Source: Paracyclopina nana (taxonomy: Eukaryota; Arthropoda; Copepoda; Cyclopoida; Cyclopettidae). From it: a DNA stretch of 64,000 bases. Numbering within the stretch: position 1 is the first letter of the stretch; each line of letters begins with the position of its first letter. The notes under the pieces are model-generated. The model searched no databases, was not told where the DNA came from, and was given only the letters and a program-made list of their open reading frames with translations. Shown here piece after piece: positions 12,201-20,444 of this stretch. The stretch spans positions 5,228,001 to 5,292,000 of the forward strand of contig JAGUCH010000006.1 of assembly GCA_019096065.1 (NCBI GenBank). The letters are read 5' to 3'. The translations under genes were made by a program, and so were the position numbers.

Positions 12201-15200
12201 TTTCTCATTTTCTAGAGTAAATTGCCTGGCTTTTTTCACGTCTTAACTGCAGCAGTAGCAAGAGTTTGCAAAGCCAGATAAACACAGTGAGGGAAATGGA
12301 TGAGAAAACACCATTTATTGTTAAGAAAAGCCAAAGTATGGTGTTATGCATACTTGAAATGATCACATCTGGCAGCTCCTTAAATCAAAACAAAAACATA
12401 AGATGATATTTTTATTTTGTAGCCAAAGCCTCAAAATGGGCAGTTTTCCCTCAAAAGTTGACAATTTCCGTAAGTGCCCAAAGCTGAGTTAATAGTTAGC
12501 AAAAAGTACTGCCTTGGCACAATTGTTTTCCCCGACTTCTCCACGAGGTGTGTGACACCAAACTTTGTTTTGTTTACTTTGTTCCCCGTAGTGCAGAGCA
12601 GCCATAATACTAAAAGGATCTTACATCACTTGGTCCAAAACTGAAGCATAGCTTAGCTCGAGATGTGCACACACTAAATACCAGCCATTGTCGTATCTTT
12701 TTCTTTAGAATCGCCTCATAATTTCACCCCTCAAGACAGATATGGCGAGTTTTGTCCTTTTACAGCTTACTCAGCTGCTGCTGCTGCTGCTGCTGCTGCA
12801 GCAGACTAAACCCTCTTCTTCCATTTCTATTTCTTTTCTGTTGTTCCATGAGTAGGCAAATTTGCCAGAGTTATTATGAACCCTTATGAATGCCAAAAGA
12901 CATCTAGCAGGAGAATTGTCTCATTTGCTGAAATGGAATTGCTGTTGAGAGAGATTGGATGAGAAGGAGGGGGGAACAAGAAATATTATTATTATTATTG
13001 AGAGGGGAATGGATTGAGAGCAGCTATAGGCCATTCATAAAGTATGAATCAGAGGGATTAAAACCATGAGCCATGTGACACTTACAATCAAGCTGTGTTC
13101 TGAGCATCAAGGTGAGAAGTGTGAATGGAAGGCAAAAACCTGAAAGTAGCTCATGGCTGACTTGACCAGAGAGAAACATGAATGATTGCTTGCAGGTACT
13201 TGCCCAACTTTATTCCCCTAAGTATATATATGGGTATATAGAGGGTAGCAGCCTAATTTTCAGTTGGTAAGGAGCTTTGATAAATTGGCCCTTTCCAGCA
13301 TGAATTTTGCCCATTTTTCATACCACTACTCTCTGCTCAGAATTAAGTGCATTTTTTATGCTGCTCAGCTGTGAAGATGAAATTACAAAAGAGGCCAAAA
13401 ATAGACTTGTTTCTGCTTGCGTTCTGGTTGAACTACTCAGTATATCCGAAAAGATATGCCTTTCATGCTTCAGTAAATTGATGCAGGCCAGAATTAGCCT
13501 GTGTGAAAATACAGCACTGCAGAAGAAGAGAGGCTGCTCTGTTTGCTCAACCCCTTTTGTCAGTGTTTTATTTGAAGTGACCCCGTTTGCACTCTGGCGG
13601 ATTTTGTACATAAATCAAGCTTGATTATATCAGTTTTGCGAGGAAGTAAATGCTGCGTTAAAAGGGTCCAATTTGCCAGTTTATCCTGGTGAGCCATAAA
13701 AACTCCTGCTACTTTTGTGCTCCTTATTTTGTGGGCAATGCCATTTTATTTATGGTGACTTTTTTGCCCATTTGCATAATCTGCCACCGTCGGAAAACGC
13801 ATCTAGAGTCACCTGCAATCGCAAAGAAAGGCCGAACCTTCCTAGATGGCATTTGTTTGGCTGCAAAATGTCCAGTCTCTGCTTGTTTAGCTCTCTAATA
13901 ATGTTGATCTCATATTTGAGCCGTGGCTAGCATCAAAATTGTCCTCTCTCTCTATGATTGTCCATTGTAATGTTGCATAGAAGGGGAGGAAGCGGCCTTT
14001 TCAAAGGCTGAAATAATATTTGAGCTCCATGGAACGGAAGTGTGCTGCACTGTGGGAACATATTTGAGCAAACAATGTCCAACTCTCGAAAAGTTGGCGC
14101 AAAAAAGCACAAGTGCCAGCAGAAAATGAAAGGTACAACCAAGAAAAAGCTGGACAGAAAAATAAAGAAGATTCTCGCGAAGCTTGAACCCACTGACTCG
14201 GTATGATGTATTATATTTAATAAGGAAAGTCAACAATTGGCTCATGAAATATGCAGTTATATTCATTTTTGCCATCGGGTGATGACGTCACGAATTATCG
14301 GATTAGTGGAACCGAAAGCAAACAGCATTCATTTTGGCTCTTGTTTTAGTAGCCCATGTGACCTTATTTTCAATGTATTTGCACTGCTGATGTGGCTTAC
14401 ATTTCAGTTCCAGTGGCCACGATTTTGGGAGAGGCTGAGATCTATTTAGATGCTGGAAGCACCATTAACATCACTTGTGTGGTCAAACATACCCCTGTTC
14501 CACCCTCTCATGTTCAGTGGGAACATCAAGGGAAGGTAAGATAGCACAGCTCACTACAAAGGCCCAAAATACAGCTTTGTATTTATAAGAAGTATCCCTG
14601 TTGTATTCACATAGAAAGTATTAAAACAAAGGCTTCAAGTCACTTTTGGCAATTTGCTTCAAATGCAATATTTTCTTTTAGGCCAAAAGCTCATTATTTC
14701 TCAATGTTTGCCTTTGCCAAAGTTTCGGAGAATTTAAAAAGCCATTTTGGGCGAAAACTGACACATTGTGGGTAGATAATCTTAAAAAATGCTTTCCTTT
14801 GTCCGAAAATTCTAAACATCACGAGGGTGAAAATGTTCTCTTATCAACATCAGACAAAAGCCATTATTGAAAAAACCACCCTAAAAGCTGCGGTTCGATC
14901 CCCTGGACATGCAAGGCTAAATCCCCTCTATATTTTATTTGGGGCAAATTAAATCTGGGATTTTCCATGACTAAGCTTTCACACCGAATTGTTAGCATAT
15001 CAAAATAAAAGCCTGCCTTTTCCTCTATAAAGAAAAAGCCTTGCTTTTGAAAGCTGGACTTGGTAATTCGATCCTATTGCCCACAAGGTGAAAAATGCCT
15101 TCGACTCAGACGGCTCGACTTGGCAATCTGATCCGTTGTCTTCTTCATGAAGCGTTTTGACCAAAATGGCCTATTTTTCAGCCAATTGACTACACTTCAA

Positions 15201-15578
15201 CGCGTGGTGGCGTCTCAGTGCTAACCAACAAAGCTGAGACCACAGTGAGCTCATTGATCATTCAAAAAGCATCCGTTCAAGATGGCGGCGTCTACAGCTG
15301 TCAAGCCGGTCAAATCGAGCCCTCTAGCGTCAAAATTCACGTTCTCACCGGTAAGTCAAGCATTTTCAGCTGATTCAGGAAATCAGTGAGGAAAAACTGC
15401 CAAGTGATTGTAAGCTGCCTGCTGCCTTAAAATTGAATTCTTTTCCCTTTTTCTAGGTGACAATTTGCGAGGACTGCACACAAATTCTGGTTCCATTCTT
15501 CTGCAGGAGAAGACCCTGATATTGCTCCTCCATTTTTATATTTTATTATCCTCAAATGTGTGCATCTGTCTTCGGTAG
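9084..15578 (+). CDS. dpr: Gene A: dpr-family two-Ig-domain cell-surface protein (5' end missing)
   Basis: Six exons: 9,084-9,280, 10,652-10,729, 10,783-10,915, 14,408-14,535, 15,182-15,350, 15,457-15,578. Joined, they give 274 residues plus a split first codon, open throughout, with every intron GT-AG and every phase compatible. The product has Ig domain 1 (LAC...SWIRH...DSGMYEC), Ig domain 2 (ITCVVKH...VQWEH...DGGVYSC) and a hydrophobic C-terminal tail typical of dpr membrane or GPI anchoring. Dpr proteins are neuronal surface receptors that pair with DIP Ig proteins in synaptic matching; that role is family knowledge, not seen here. The exon starting at 9,084 enters in phase 1 inside the end of the signal peptide, so the ATG at 9,086 is probably an internal Met. 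The signal-peptide exon was not found in the window. Gene B is its paralogue. The paralogue number cannot be assigned from sequence alone. Confidence 0.93.
10652..10729 (+). CDS. dpr: Gene A exon: Ig1 middle strands
   Basis: Twenty-six codons, phase 0 at both ends, encoding VSWIRHDNLHIISAGRYTYT and then SDTRFQ. SWIRH carries the core Ig tryptophan, and the LHI-x-G-x-YTYT-x-D-x-RF pattern is diagnostic of the dpr family. The acceptor is TTTTTTGCAG and the donor CAG|GTATTC. The intron after it (10,730-10,782) is only 53 bp and has no counterpart in gene B, where the same protein stretch is uninterrupted. Confidence 0.93.
10783..10915 (+). CDS. dpr: Gene A exon: end of Ig1
   Basis: Enters in phase 0 and leaves in phase 1. 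It encodes AVHQDDSLDWVLKIREARVE and continues DSGMYECQVSTQPVRSFFVH. This includes the D-x-G-x-Y-x-C motif with the second Ig1 cysteine and the hallmark STQPVRSFFV strand. The acceptor is a T-rich tract plus TTCAG and the donor is GGAG|GTAAAG. With the preceding exon it totals 211 bp, exactly the length of the single homologous exon in gene B. Confidence 0.93.
10916..14407 (+). other. Gene A intron between Ig1 and Ig2 (3.5 kb)
   Basis: No additional in-phase exon was found. It holds a CTG trinucleotide run near 12.77-12.80 kb and an exon-like segment at 11,291-11,366 with a good acceptor (ACCGCAG) and strong donor (GTAAGT). That segment is 76 bp, so its inclusion would break the frame. The intron ends at a T-rich tract and ATTTCAG at 14,407. 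Confidence 0.6.
12773..12804. repeat. CTG/CAG microsatellite
   Basis: About nine consecutive CTG units closed by CAGCAG, inside an intron of gene A. The flanking CAGCTG and CTGCAG make the ends self-complementary. Read as plus-strand codons it gives an alanine run that soon meets a stop, so it is not coding. Confidence 0.85.
14408..14535 (+). CDS. dpr: Gene A exon: first half of Ig2
   Basis: 128 bp, enters in phase 1 and leaves in phase 0. It encodes VPVATILGEAEIYLDAGSTI and NITCVVKHTPVPPSHVQWEH. The PxATILG start and GSTINITC-VVKH with the core cysteine and tryptophan are typical of dpr Ig2. NIT is a possible glycosylation site. The acceptor is TTTCAG and the donor AAG|GTAAGA. The length is identical to the gene B homologue at 23,360-23,487. 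Confidence 0.93.
15182..15350 (+). CDS. dpr: Gene A exon: second half of Ig2
   Basis: 169 bp, enters in phase 0 and leaves in phase 1. It encodes PIDYTSTRGGVSVLTNKAET, then a hydrophobic strand VSSLIIQKA and DGGVYSCQAGQ with the second Ig2 cysteine. I/V-D-Y-x-S-x-RGG-V/I-SV is a dpr signature also present in gene B (TIDYSSPRGGISVET). The acceptor is TTTTTCAG and the donor ACCG|GTAAGT. Confidence 0.93.
15457..15578 (+). CDS. dpr: Gene A terminal exon: linker and hydrophobic C-terminal anchor
   Basis: Enters in phase 1 after TTTTTCTAG and ends at TAG 15,576-15,578. It begins GDNLRGLHTNSGS, alignable with GEHHAAIHTNSAS of the distal gene B terminal exon, then runs into a hydrophobic stretch (TLILLLHFYILLSS) close to the C-terminus. 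That arrangement fits a GPI-attachment signal or short membrane anchor; which one cannot be decided here. The length (122 bp) equals that of the proximal terminal exon of gene B. Confidence 0.9.
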
Positions 15579-15758
15579 AATTGTATTAGTTTACCACCAC
15601 TATCACCACCACTTTGAGTGCTTTGTCTCCAACCAACCAAGAAAAAAATCCCCCCACAACAAAAATGCACTCATTTTATGTTTGCATATTGCTAAACTTT
15701 TGTTTTCAGTCTATTTTGAGTTTACTTACTTAATGTTATCATGATTGTGATGCCAAGT

Positions 15759-15764
15759 AATAAA
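15759..15764 (+). promoter_or_regulatory. Polyadenylation signal for gene A
   Basis: AATAAA lies 181 bases after the gene A stop codon on the coding strand. It is the first canonical hexamer downstream and gives a plausible short 3'UTR. Confidence 0.6.
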
Positions 15765-17351
15765 AGCCATTATTTAAAGTGTGCCGTTTCTGAAAAGGGA
15801 AAAATCCCTCATAATCATTATGTAATTGCTACTAAAAAATGCATGGGATTTTGGCGTAGCAGCAGTGCTGACATCAAAGATTTACCGAGTCTCTTCTGGG
15901 ACTTTCACAGTGTGCAAGGCGGAAAGAAAACGCATTCAAAAAGTCACGTGACTTTACCCAAATGCTAACCTCACTTGGCTTAGTTGGGCCAAAAACGAGA
16001 CAGAAACTTTTTTTTGCTGCATCTGTCAGTTGTTGCCCTCATTATCCCACCTCTTACTGCACATTTCTTAGAGGTAAAATAACTTTAAAATAAAAGGGAA
16101 ACAATTGTGTATTACCGCAAAAATGAATTGTAAATGAGGCATGGCAAATCTAGAGCTTTAGATCAGGATGCAGCCAAACATGACATTTTTTCCCTCCCTT
16201 TTTGCACCCAGTAATATTGCCAAGATGCAAAAAGTTGAGTTGCTTAGCTGCCCTAAATAAAAGCAGAGCAAAAAGAAGAATAGCAACAAATAATATTTTT
16301 AGCATTCTTTTACCATGTACTTATTTTTTACAAGTTCTTCAAAGCAATGACGTATTACTTTTTCGCTACTTTTTCCTTATGAGAGCCTACTGCATTTCAC
16401 CTGCATTTTTGTGATATTCACGATGTCTCCCTTGGGAATTTAAATGGATAAGGATTGATGACCGCGAATCCATAATAATCTGATGATTTACTACCATTAT
16501 CATGCATCAGCACACTAGCTATCACAGTCGGTCGAAAGTAACTATAGGAAAAGTCTATTTGAAAAATCAAAGGCTTTTTAATCAAAGCTCCTCATTGTGA
16601 TGCAGTCAAAGAAAGCATCGAAGTTTGTACAAAGGGGCAATGATGCATGAACTTTTGGGGATTTTGGGGGCTTAGAGGGTTGTAAAAAAGCGTCAACACT
16701 ACTATGCTATCATGAGATTTTTTCCGTTTCCTAGGGCAAGCAAACCAGAGCCATAAAACGTGCTCAAAGTCTCAAAAAATGGACGAAAAAAAAGATGAAA
16801 TCTTGCTAAGAATATTCCATACACGAGCTGAGCTCTCGAAATCTTTGCTTATATTCATAGCATTAATTTGAATGAATGGGAAAGCTGCGAAGAGTAAAAT
16901 TATTTATGATTTTTTTCGCGGGAAAATGCTTTCATTTATTGAGTGCTTTTTGTGCTGCTGCGGCTTTTTGCATTTTCCACGAATATGTCAGCATCAACAA
17001 TGAGAGTGGCATCATTGTATTGATTGTTTTATACCTGCAACTCGTTCATCTAATAATGCATTTTTAGCATTTTAACTTTGAGTATCAATTCGGCTCGGAA
17101 TTCTAAAAAAGTGACCAATTTCCTGGAAAAAGATGAAAGGCATTAAAAATATATCTTTGAACTAAGCAAGGTTGCGTTTTCAACTTTAAGAAAGTTCCGC
17201 TTTTAACAAAAATATGAAAGCTCAGAATTAGCCTTTTTTATGTCACTTTCCTTATAGGATTAATTTTAATTAGTTGAAGTTTCAGATTAAAGCTGTTGTT
17301 CTTCACGAGAGGTTGCGTGACTCGATTGCGAAACTTTCCGGACCGGATGAA
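15765..17351. other. Intergenic between gene A and gene C
   Basis: No firm gene. A plus-strand open stretch around 16,213-16,414 follows a strong pyrimidine-rich acceptor (TTTTTGCACCCAG) and would be in phase 1 with gene A. It ends in a hydrophobic tail, so it is only a weak candidate for a second, downstream last exon. On the minus strand, ATTAAA (17,270-17,265) and AATAAA (16,940-16,935) could end gene C transcripts. Confidence 0.45.
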
Positions 17352-17594
17352 TCAGGCCTCTTTTTCTCTCCTTTTCGCTGCATTTTCTTGACAACTCTGG
17401 AGGAATTCTTGCCCATATTGGTGAATCAATCGCCTCAGATCGCTTTTATCTGTGCTCGATGTGAAAAATCGACAGAGATAAGAGAGGAAAACGCCAATAA
17501 TGATGCCCAAGAGGAGAACCAGGCTGGTCCATAATGTGAAATCTATGGGATTGATGGCAGTGCAAAATCCCGTAATCATGGTCAAACCACAGCC
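17352..17594 (-). CDS. Gene C terminal exon: membrane segment and cytosolic tail
   Basis: Eighty codons plus TGA, phase 0 at the acceptor (ATTATGGGCAG). It reads GCGLTMITGFCTAINPIDFT and continues into a 20-residue hydrophobic span, then a basic/acidic tail of about 46 residues. The compact membrane span followed by polar helix-like sequence looks like the end of a type I membrane protein. No family could be named. Confidence 0.7.
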   Translation of the reverse strand, partial: GCGLTMITGFCTAINPIDFTLWTSLVLLLGIIIGVFLSYLCRFFTSSTDKSDLRRLIHQYGQEFLQSCQENAAKRREKEA

Positions 17595-18187
17595 CTGCCC
17601 ATAATAGTACATAATTAATTTTTGGCACAATCTAGCAAAGGTAATTTAACTTACCAGGTTGGCCCAAACCAATTCCCAGTATCGCTCATGTTCATCTGCT
17701 TCTTGAGCAATTAAAGCTGATTGGTGAGCCATCATATCCTAATGCAATAGCCAAAAATTAGCCCAAAAAGCCACTTTTCACTGCATAATCATCTTACCCT
17801 GAATTCCCCCAGGATTTGCATTCCTGCGTCAAAGGCCACAAAATACTGATTGACAATCAACTGCATTGTATTGACATGATCAGATACGTCGATGTCAGCC
17901 AAGTTCATGTGTCTCTGCCCACCTAAATGGTGGTGAATTGTGTGATTTTCGAGGTGGAACGACGATGGGGCCATGATCACTGACAAATCTTGACTGCAAC
18001 AGAGCAATCGAGATTTTTTGTCAAGAAACAGGTTTTGGGCTTGTATTTACTCTAAAAGCTACATTTGAAAAGCACAGACGCTCTTGTGTAAGCATGTGTA
18101 GACATCCACTGCTGGCACCAAACGTTTTTCTTCCTTTTCTATATAGGAGTGAATGGAACTTTTTCTCCTTCTGATCTCCCAAGGGTG
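17352..18187 (-). CDS. Gene C: unrecognised single-pass membrane protein (3' part)
   Basis: Four minus-strand exons with compatible phases: 18,187-18,063, 17,993-17,798, 17,738-17,655, 17,594-17,352, ending at TGA. The three introns are only 59-69 bp. Together they give about 215 residues: a segment with two cysteines (VYTCLHKSVC), a His-rich part with a possible N-glycosylation site (ENHTIHHHLGG), an acidic helix-like part (QEADEHERYWELVW), a hydrophobic membrane segment (LWTSLVLLLGIIIGVFLSYLC) near residue 150, and a charged tail (KRREKEA) that would face the cytosol. I do not recognise the family. The three 3' exons are well supported. The most upstream exon rests on a weak donor (AT|GTAGCT) chosen because only it keeps the phase. 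The 5' end is not found. Confidence 0.65.
17655..17738 (-). CDS. Gene C internal exon
   Basis: Twenty-eight codons, phase 0 at both ends, DMMAHQSALIAQEADEHERY then WELVWANL. The acceptor is GCATTAG and the donor CTG|GTAAGT. It is flanked by introns of 59 and 60 bp. The acidic content and the lack of stops in a very AT-rich setting support coding. Confidence 0.7.
17798..17993 (-). CDS. Gene C internal exon
   Basis: One base plus 65 codons, acceptor CTGTTGCAG, donor AGG|GTAAGA. It contains MAPSSFHLENHTIHHHLGG and VNQYFVAFDAGMQILGEFR. NHT is a potential glycosylation site if this part is extracellular, as the downstream membrane segment suggests. An internal ATG in MAPSS could be an alternative start. 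Confidence 0.65.
18063..18187 (-). CDS. Gene C upstream exon (tentative)
   Basis: Acceptor CTCTTTTCAG, 41 codons plus two bases, donor AT|GTAGCT. It reads HPWEIRRRKSSIHSYIEKEE and KRLVPAVDVYTCLHKSVCAF. The phase fits the next exon exactly, but the donor is poor and the other nearby donor (AGA|GTAAAT) would pass a stop in this frame. Treat it as a prediction. Confidence 0.4.
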
Positions 18188-18436
18188 CTGAAAAGAGCTT
18201 TTTTGGGACGTCCAACAGTAAGTAAGGGGAAAATCAAGGGAGAACTAATTTTGCTGACATTAAAGGGATAAACCTTTGAAGCTTGATGAGCCATGAGAAA
18301 GGCTACCAAAAAATATATTCTTTGTTACAAATAAAAATTAGTGCGAAACTAATCCGCAAGATGGAACTGCGATTTGTTGTTAACTGAACTTGCCCGTGCG
18401 ACCAATCCTAATTAAGCAATTTAGCTCACTTACCCT

Positions 18437-18591
18437 TCAAAAAAGCCAAAACGCTCTTTTAACAATAACATTAATGCCTGGTAATATTATCCCCATGACA
18501 GTGGCGCCATCTAAAGTGGGATTCATTGCTAACAAATTCTTGATACAGGCAAATTCTTCATCAAAACGATACTCATGGTGATTACTTTCCC
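18437..18591 (-). CDS. Possible further exon of gene C, frame ends early
   Basis: After the acceptor ATCTCCTTAG this minus-strand stretch reads ESNHHEYRFDEEFACIKNLL and GATVMGIILPGINVIVKRAF, which looks like protein. It meets TGA just before a strong GTAAGT donor. The stop follows a run of six T (coding strand); removing one T would carry the frame into the donor. It could therefore be an exon with a homopolymer sequencing error, a decayed exon, or chance. Confidence 0.25.
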
Positions 18592-20277
18592 CTAAGGAGA
18601 TATTTTCACCGCTTTTTGATATGGATGCTTAACGAGGTCACTTCATGTTCTGATTCCTTTAGGAATTCACCTGCTCCCTTTTTTGGTAGCTTCCCCACGT
18701 AGCACGAGGAGCAAAAAAATTCAAATTACATATTACATGTGAGACTTTCAATTGTAAGCAGGAAAAACCTACTGCCGAAAATGTAGATCTGGATTTTATT
18801 GCCATTCTGCTTCTACTGCTCTCATGACAAGAGTGGTGAGTATGTTAATAAGGAAAACTTTTCCCATTTTATTGCATTACACATTCAAGTGTATCCACTG
18901 TGGGAGTTGATTGACCAAAATGCAAATATATTTTTTTGCTATCTTTCACCACCCTCAAAAGCCAGATCAAAGTAAGGATTTTTCAGTGGATTATTTGGTC
19001 AGTGTATGCCTCATTGTGAGGATATGCCAAAAACAAAAACATCCCCTAACAGCCATAATAGGGTAACATCCCCTTTTTGCCAATTTTCTGGGGAAGGGAA
19101 ACTTTCCCTAGGGCTCATTTCTGTAACGAAGTTGGGTCAATTCCAACATGTAAGTGCATTCCTCCATTAGTAGGCAAAGAAACCAATTGGTCATATAACT
19201 TAATTAAAAAGTACCTTCATATTTGGCTAAATATCAACATAAAACAAAAAATGCTTCAAGTCAGAAAAAGTCCAAATTGTTTAGTCTGAGTTATGGCAAT
19301 AAAGGACATTGTAAAATGTCTGGTTTTCATTTTTAAGGCCTAAAAATTCCTTTAAAAATATAAAAAAATGTCAGTTTCTCATAAACATCTGAAGTGTATG
19401 TACTTATTTTGACTAGTTTCAATTATTACTATACGTACATCATATACCATTGCTTTCCTAAGCATGGCAGCACACTTTGCTTGCCCTGCCCTGGAGGTAA
19501 TTTGAATACCAAATTCTCTAAAAGAAGTCTTAGTAGGGTAGTAACATTGACCAGGGTAGAGCCACTACTGGTTAATCCTTTTTACAGCTCATGAAAATTC
19601 ATGAGCAGATTTATGAATCGCTTCAGCGAGCAGCAGCTGCGAAAAAGTTATTCATTATCGAAGAAGCTTCCATTTTTTAAAGTAAACAAAAGGGACATTG
19701 ACATTTGATGCTACGCGACTTTTTTAATCAAAAAAGCATTTATTCCATCCGATTTTGAAAACTGAAATTGCACAAAATTTGAGAACAAAGATCGTGGTTT
19801 TTTTTATTCTTCATGGCTTTGAATTTTTTTGCCAGTTTTTGCTACAAAATCCTTCAATATTGTACACAAGCCAGAAAACCGAACTTTGAACAGAGAGGAA
19901 TATTAACAGCATTTGTTGTAGTCATCGTACACTGAAATTCCGACACTGAATCCAAAAAAGTGCGCGTTTACTTCTTTCAAAGGCCTTTGGAAGCTAGTGT
20001 TTTTTCGCCCTTTTTGACATGATAGCACTCCAATGCTTCAAATTCTTCCATTTTAGGCTTTAAGGATTTTAAGTCACTTCCAGTCAGCCATCTTGACTTC
20101 TTGCAGAACTTCCAAAGCTACTCATCACTATTTTGGCCTTTTTCTTCACTTTTAGGCCCTTTTCTTCGAAAATCCTCCCTGAAAGACCACTACGAGTTTT
20201 CCACTAGTGTCTTTTTAAAATGCATCACATCAGAAACTATATTAGTTTTAAAAGTGTTAATGGAAAAGTGGCTCTTT
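18592..20277. other. Between genes C and B: probable 3' flank of gene B
   Basis: No supported exon. On the minus strand AATAAA occurs at 19,808-19,803 and 19,744-19,739, about 470-540 bases beyond the distal gene B stop, and either could be its polyadenylation signal. The remainder is AT-rich with short overlapping frames. Confidence 0.45.
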
Positions 20278-20444
20278 TTATGTCAATGGCATTCTTGCAT
20301 GAGGAAGAATGGGATGGCCTCGGAGGCCACCACAGAGGACGAGTAGCACTGTGATTGCTGACACTGTATAAAGTCGTGGTAGCTTCTTCGAGGTCGTCGT
20401 CGTTGTTGAGGCTGAATTTGTGTGAATGGCTGCATGGTGTTCAC
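20278..20444 (-). CDS. dpr: Gene B distal alternative terminal exon
   Basis: Acceptor ATATTTGCAG, enters in phase 1, 54 codons after the split glycine codon and TAA at 20,280-20,278. It begins GEHHAAIHTNSAS, a typical dpr continuation after the last Ig strand and similar to the gene A end GDNLRGLHTNSGS. A threonine run and KKLPRLYT follow, then a hydrophobic segment VSAITVLLVLCGGL and a short polar tail. The phase-0 reading of the same DNA is also open but gives an Arg/Gln-rich peptide without family resemblance. I take the phase-1 reading because the upstream exon ends in phase 1. Confidence 0.8.
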
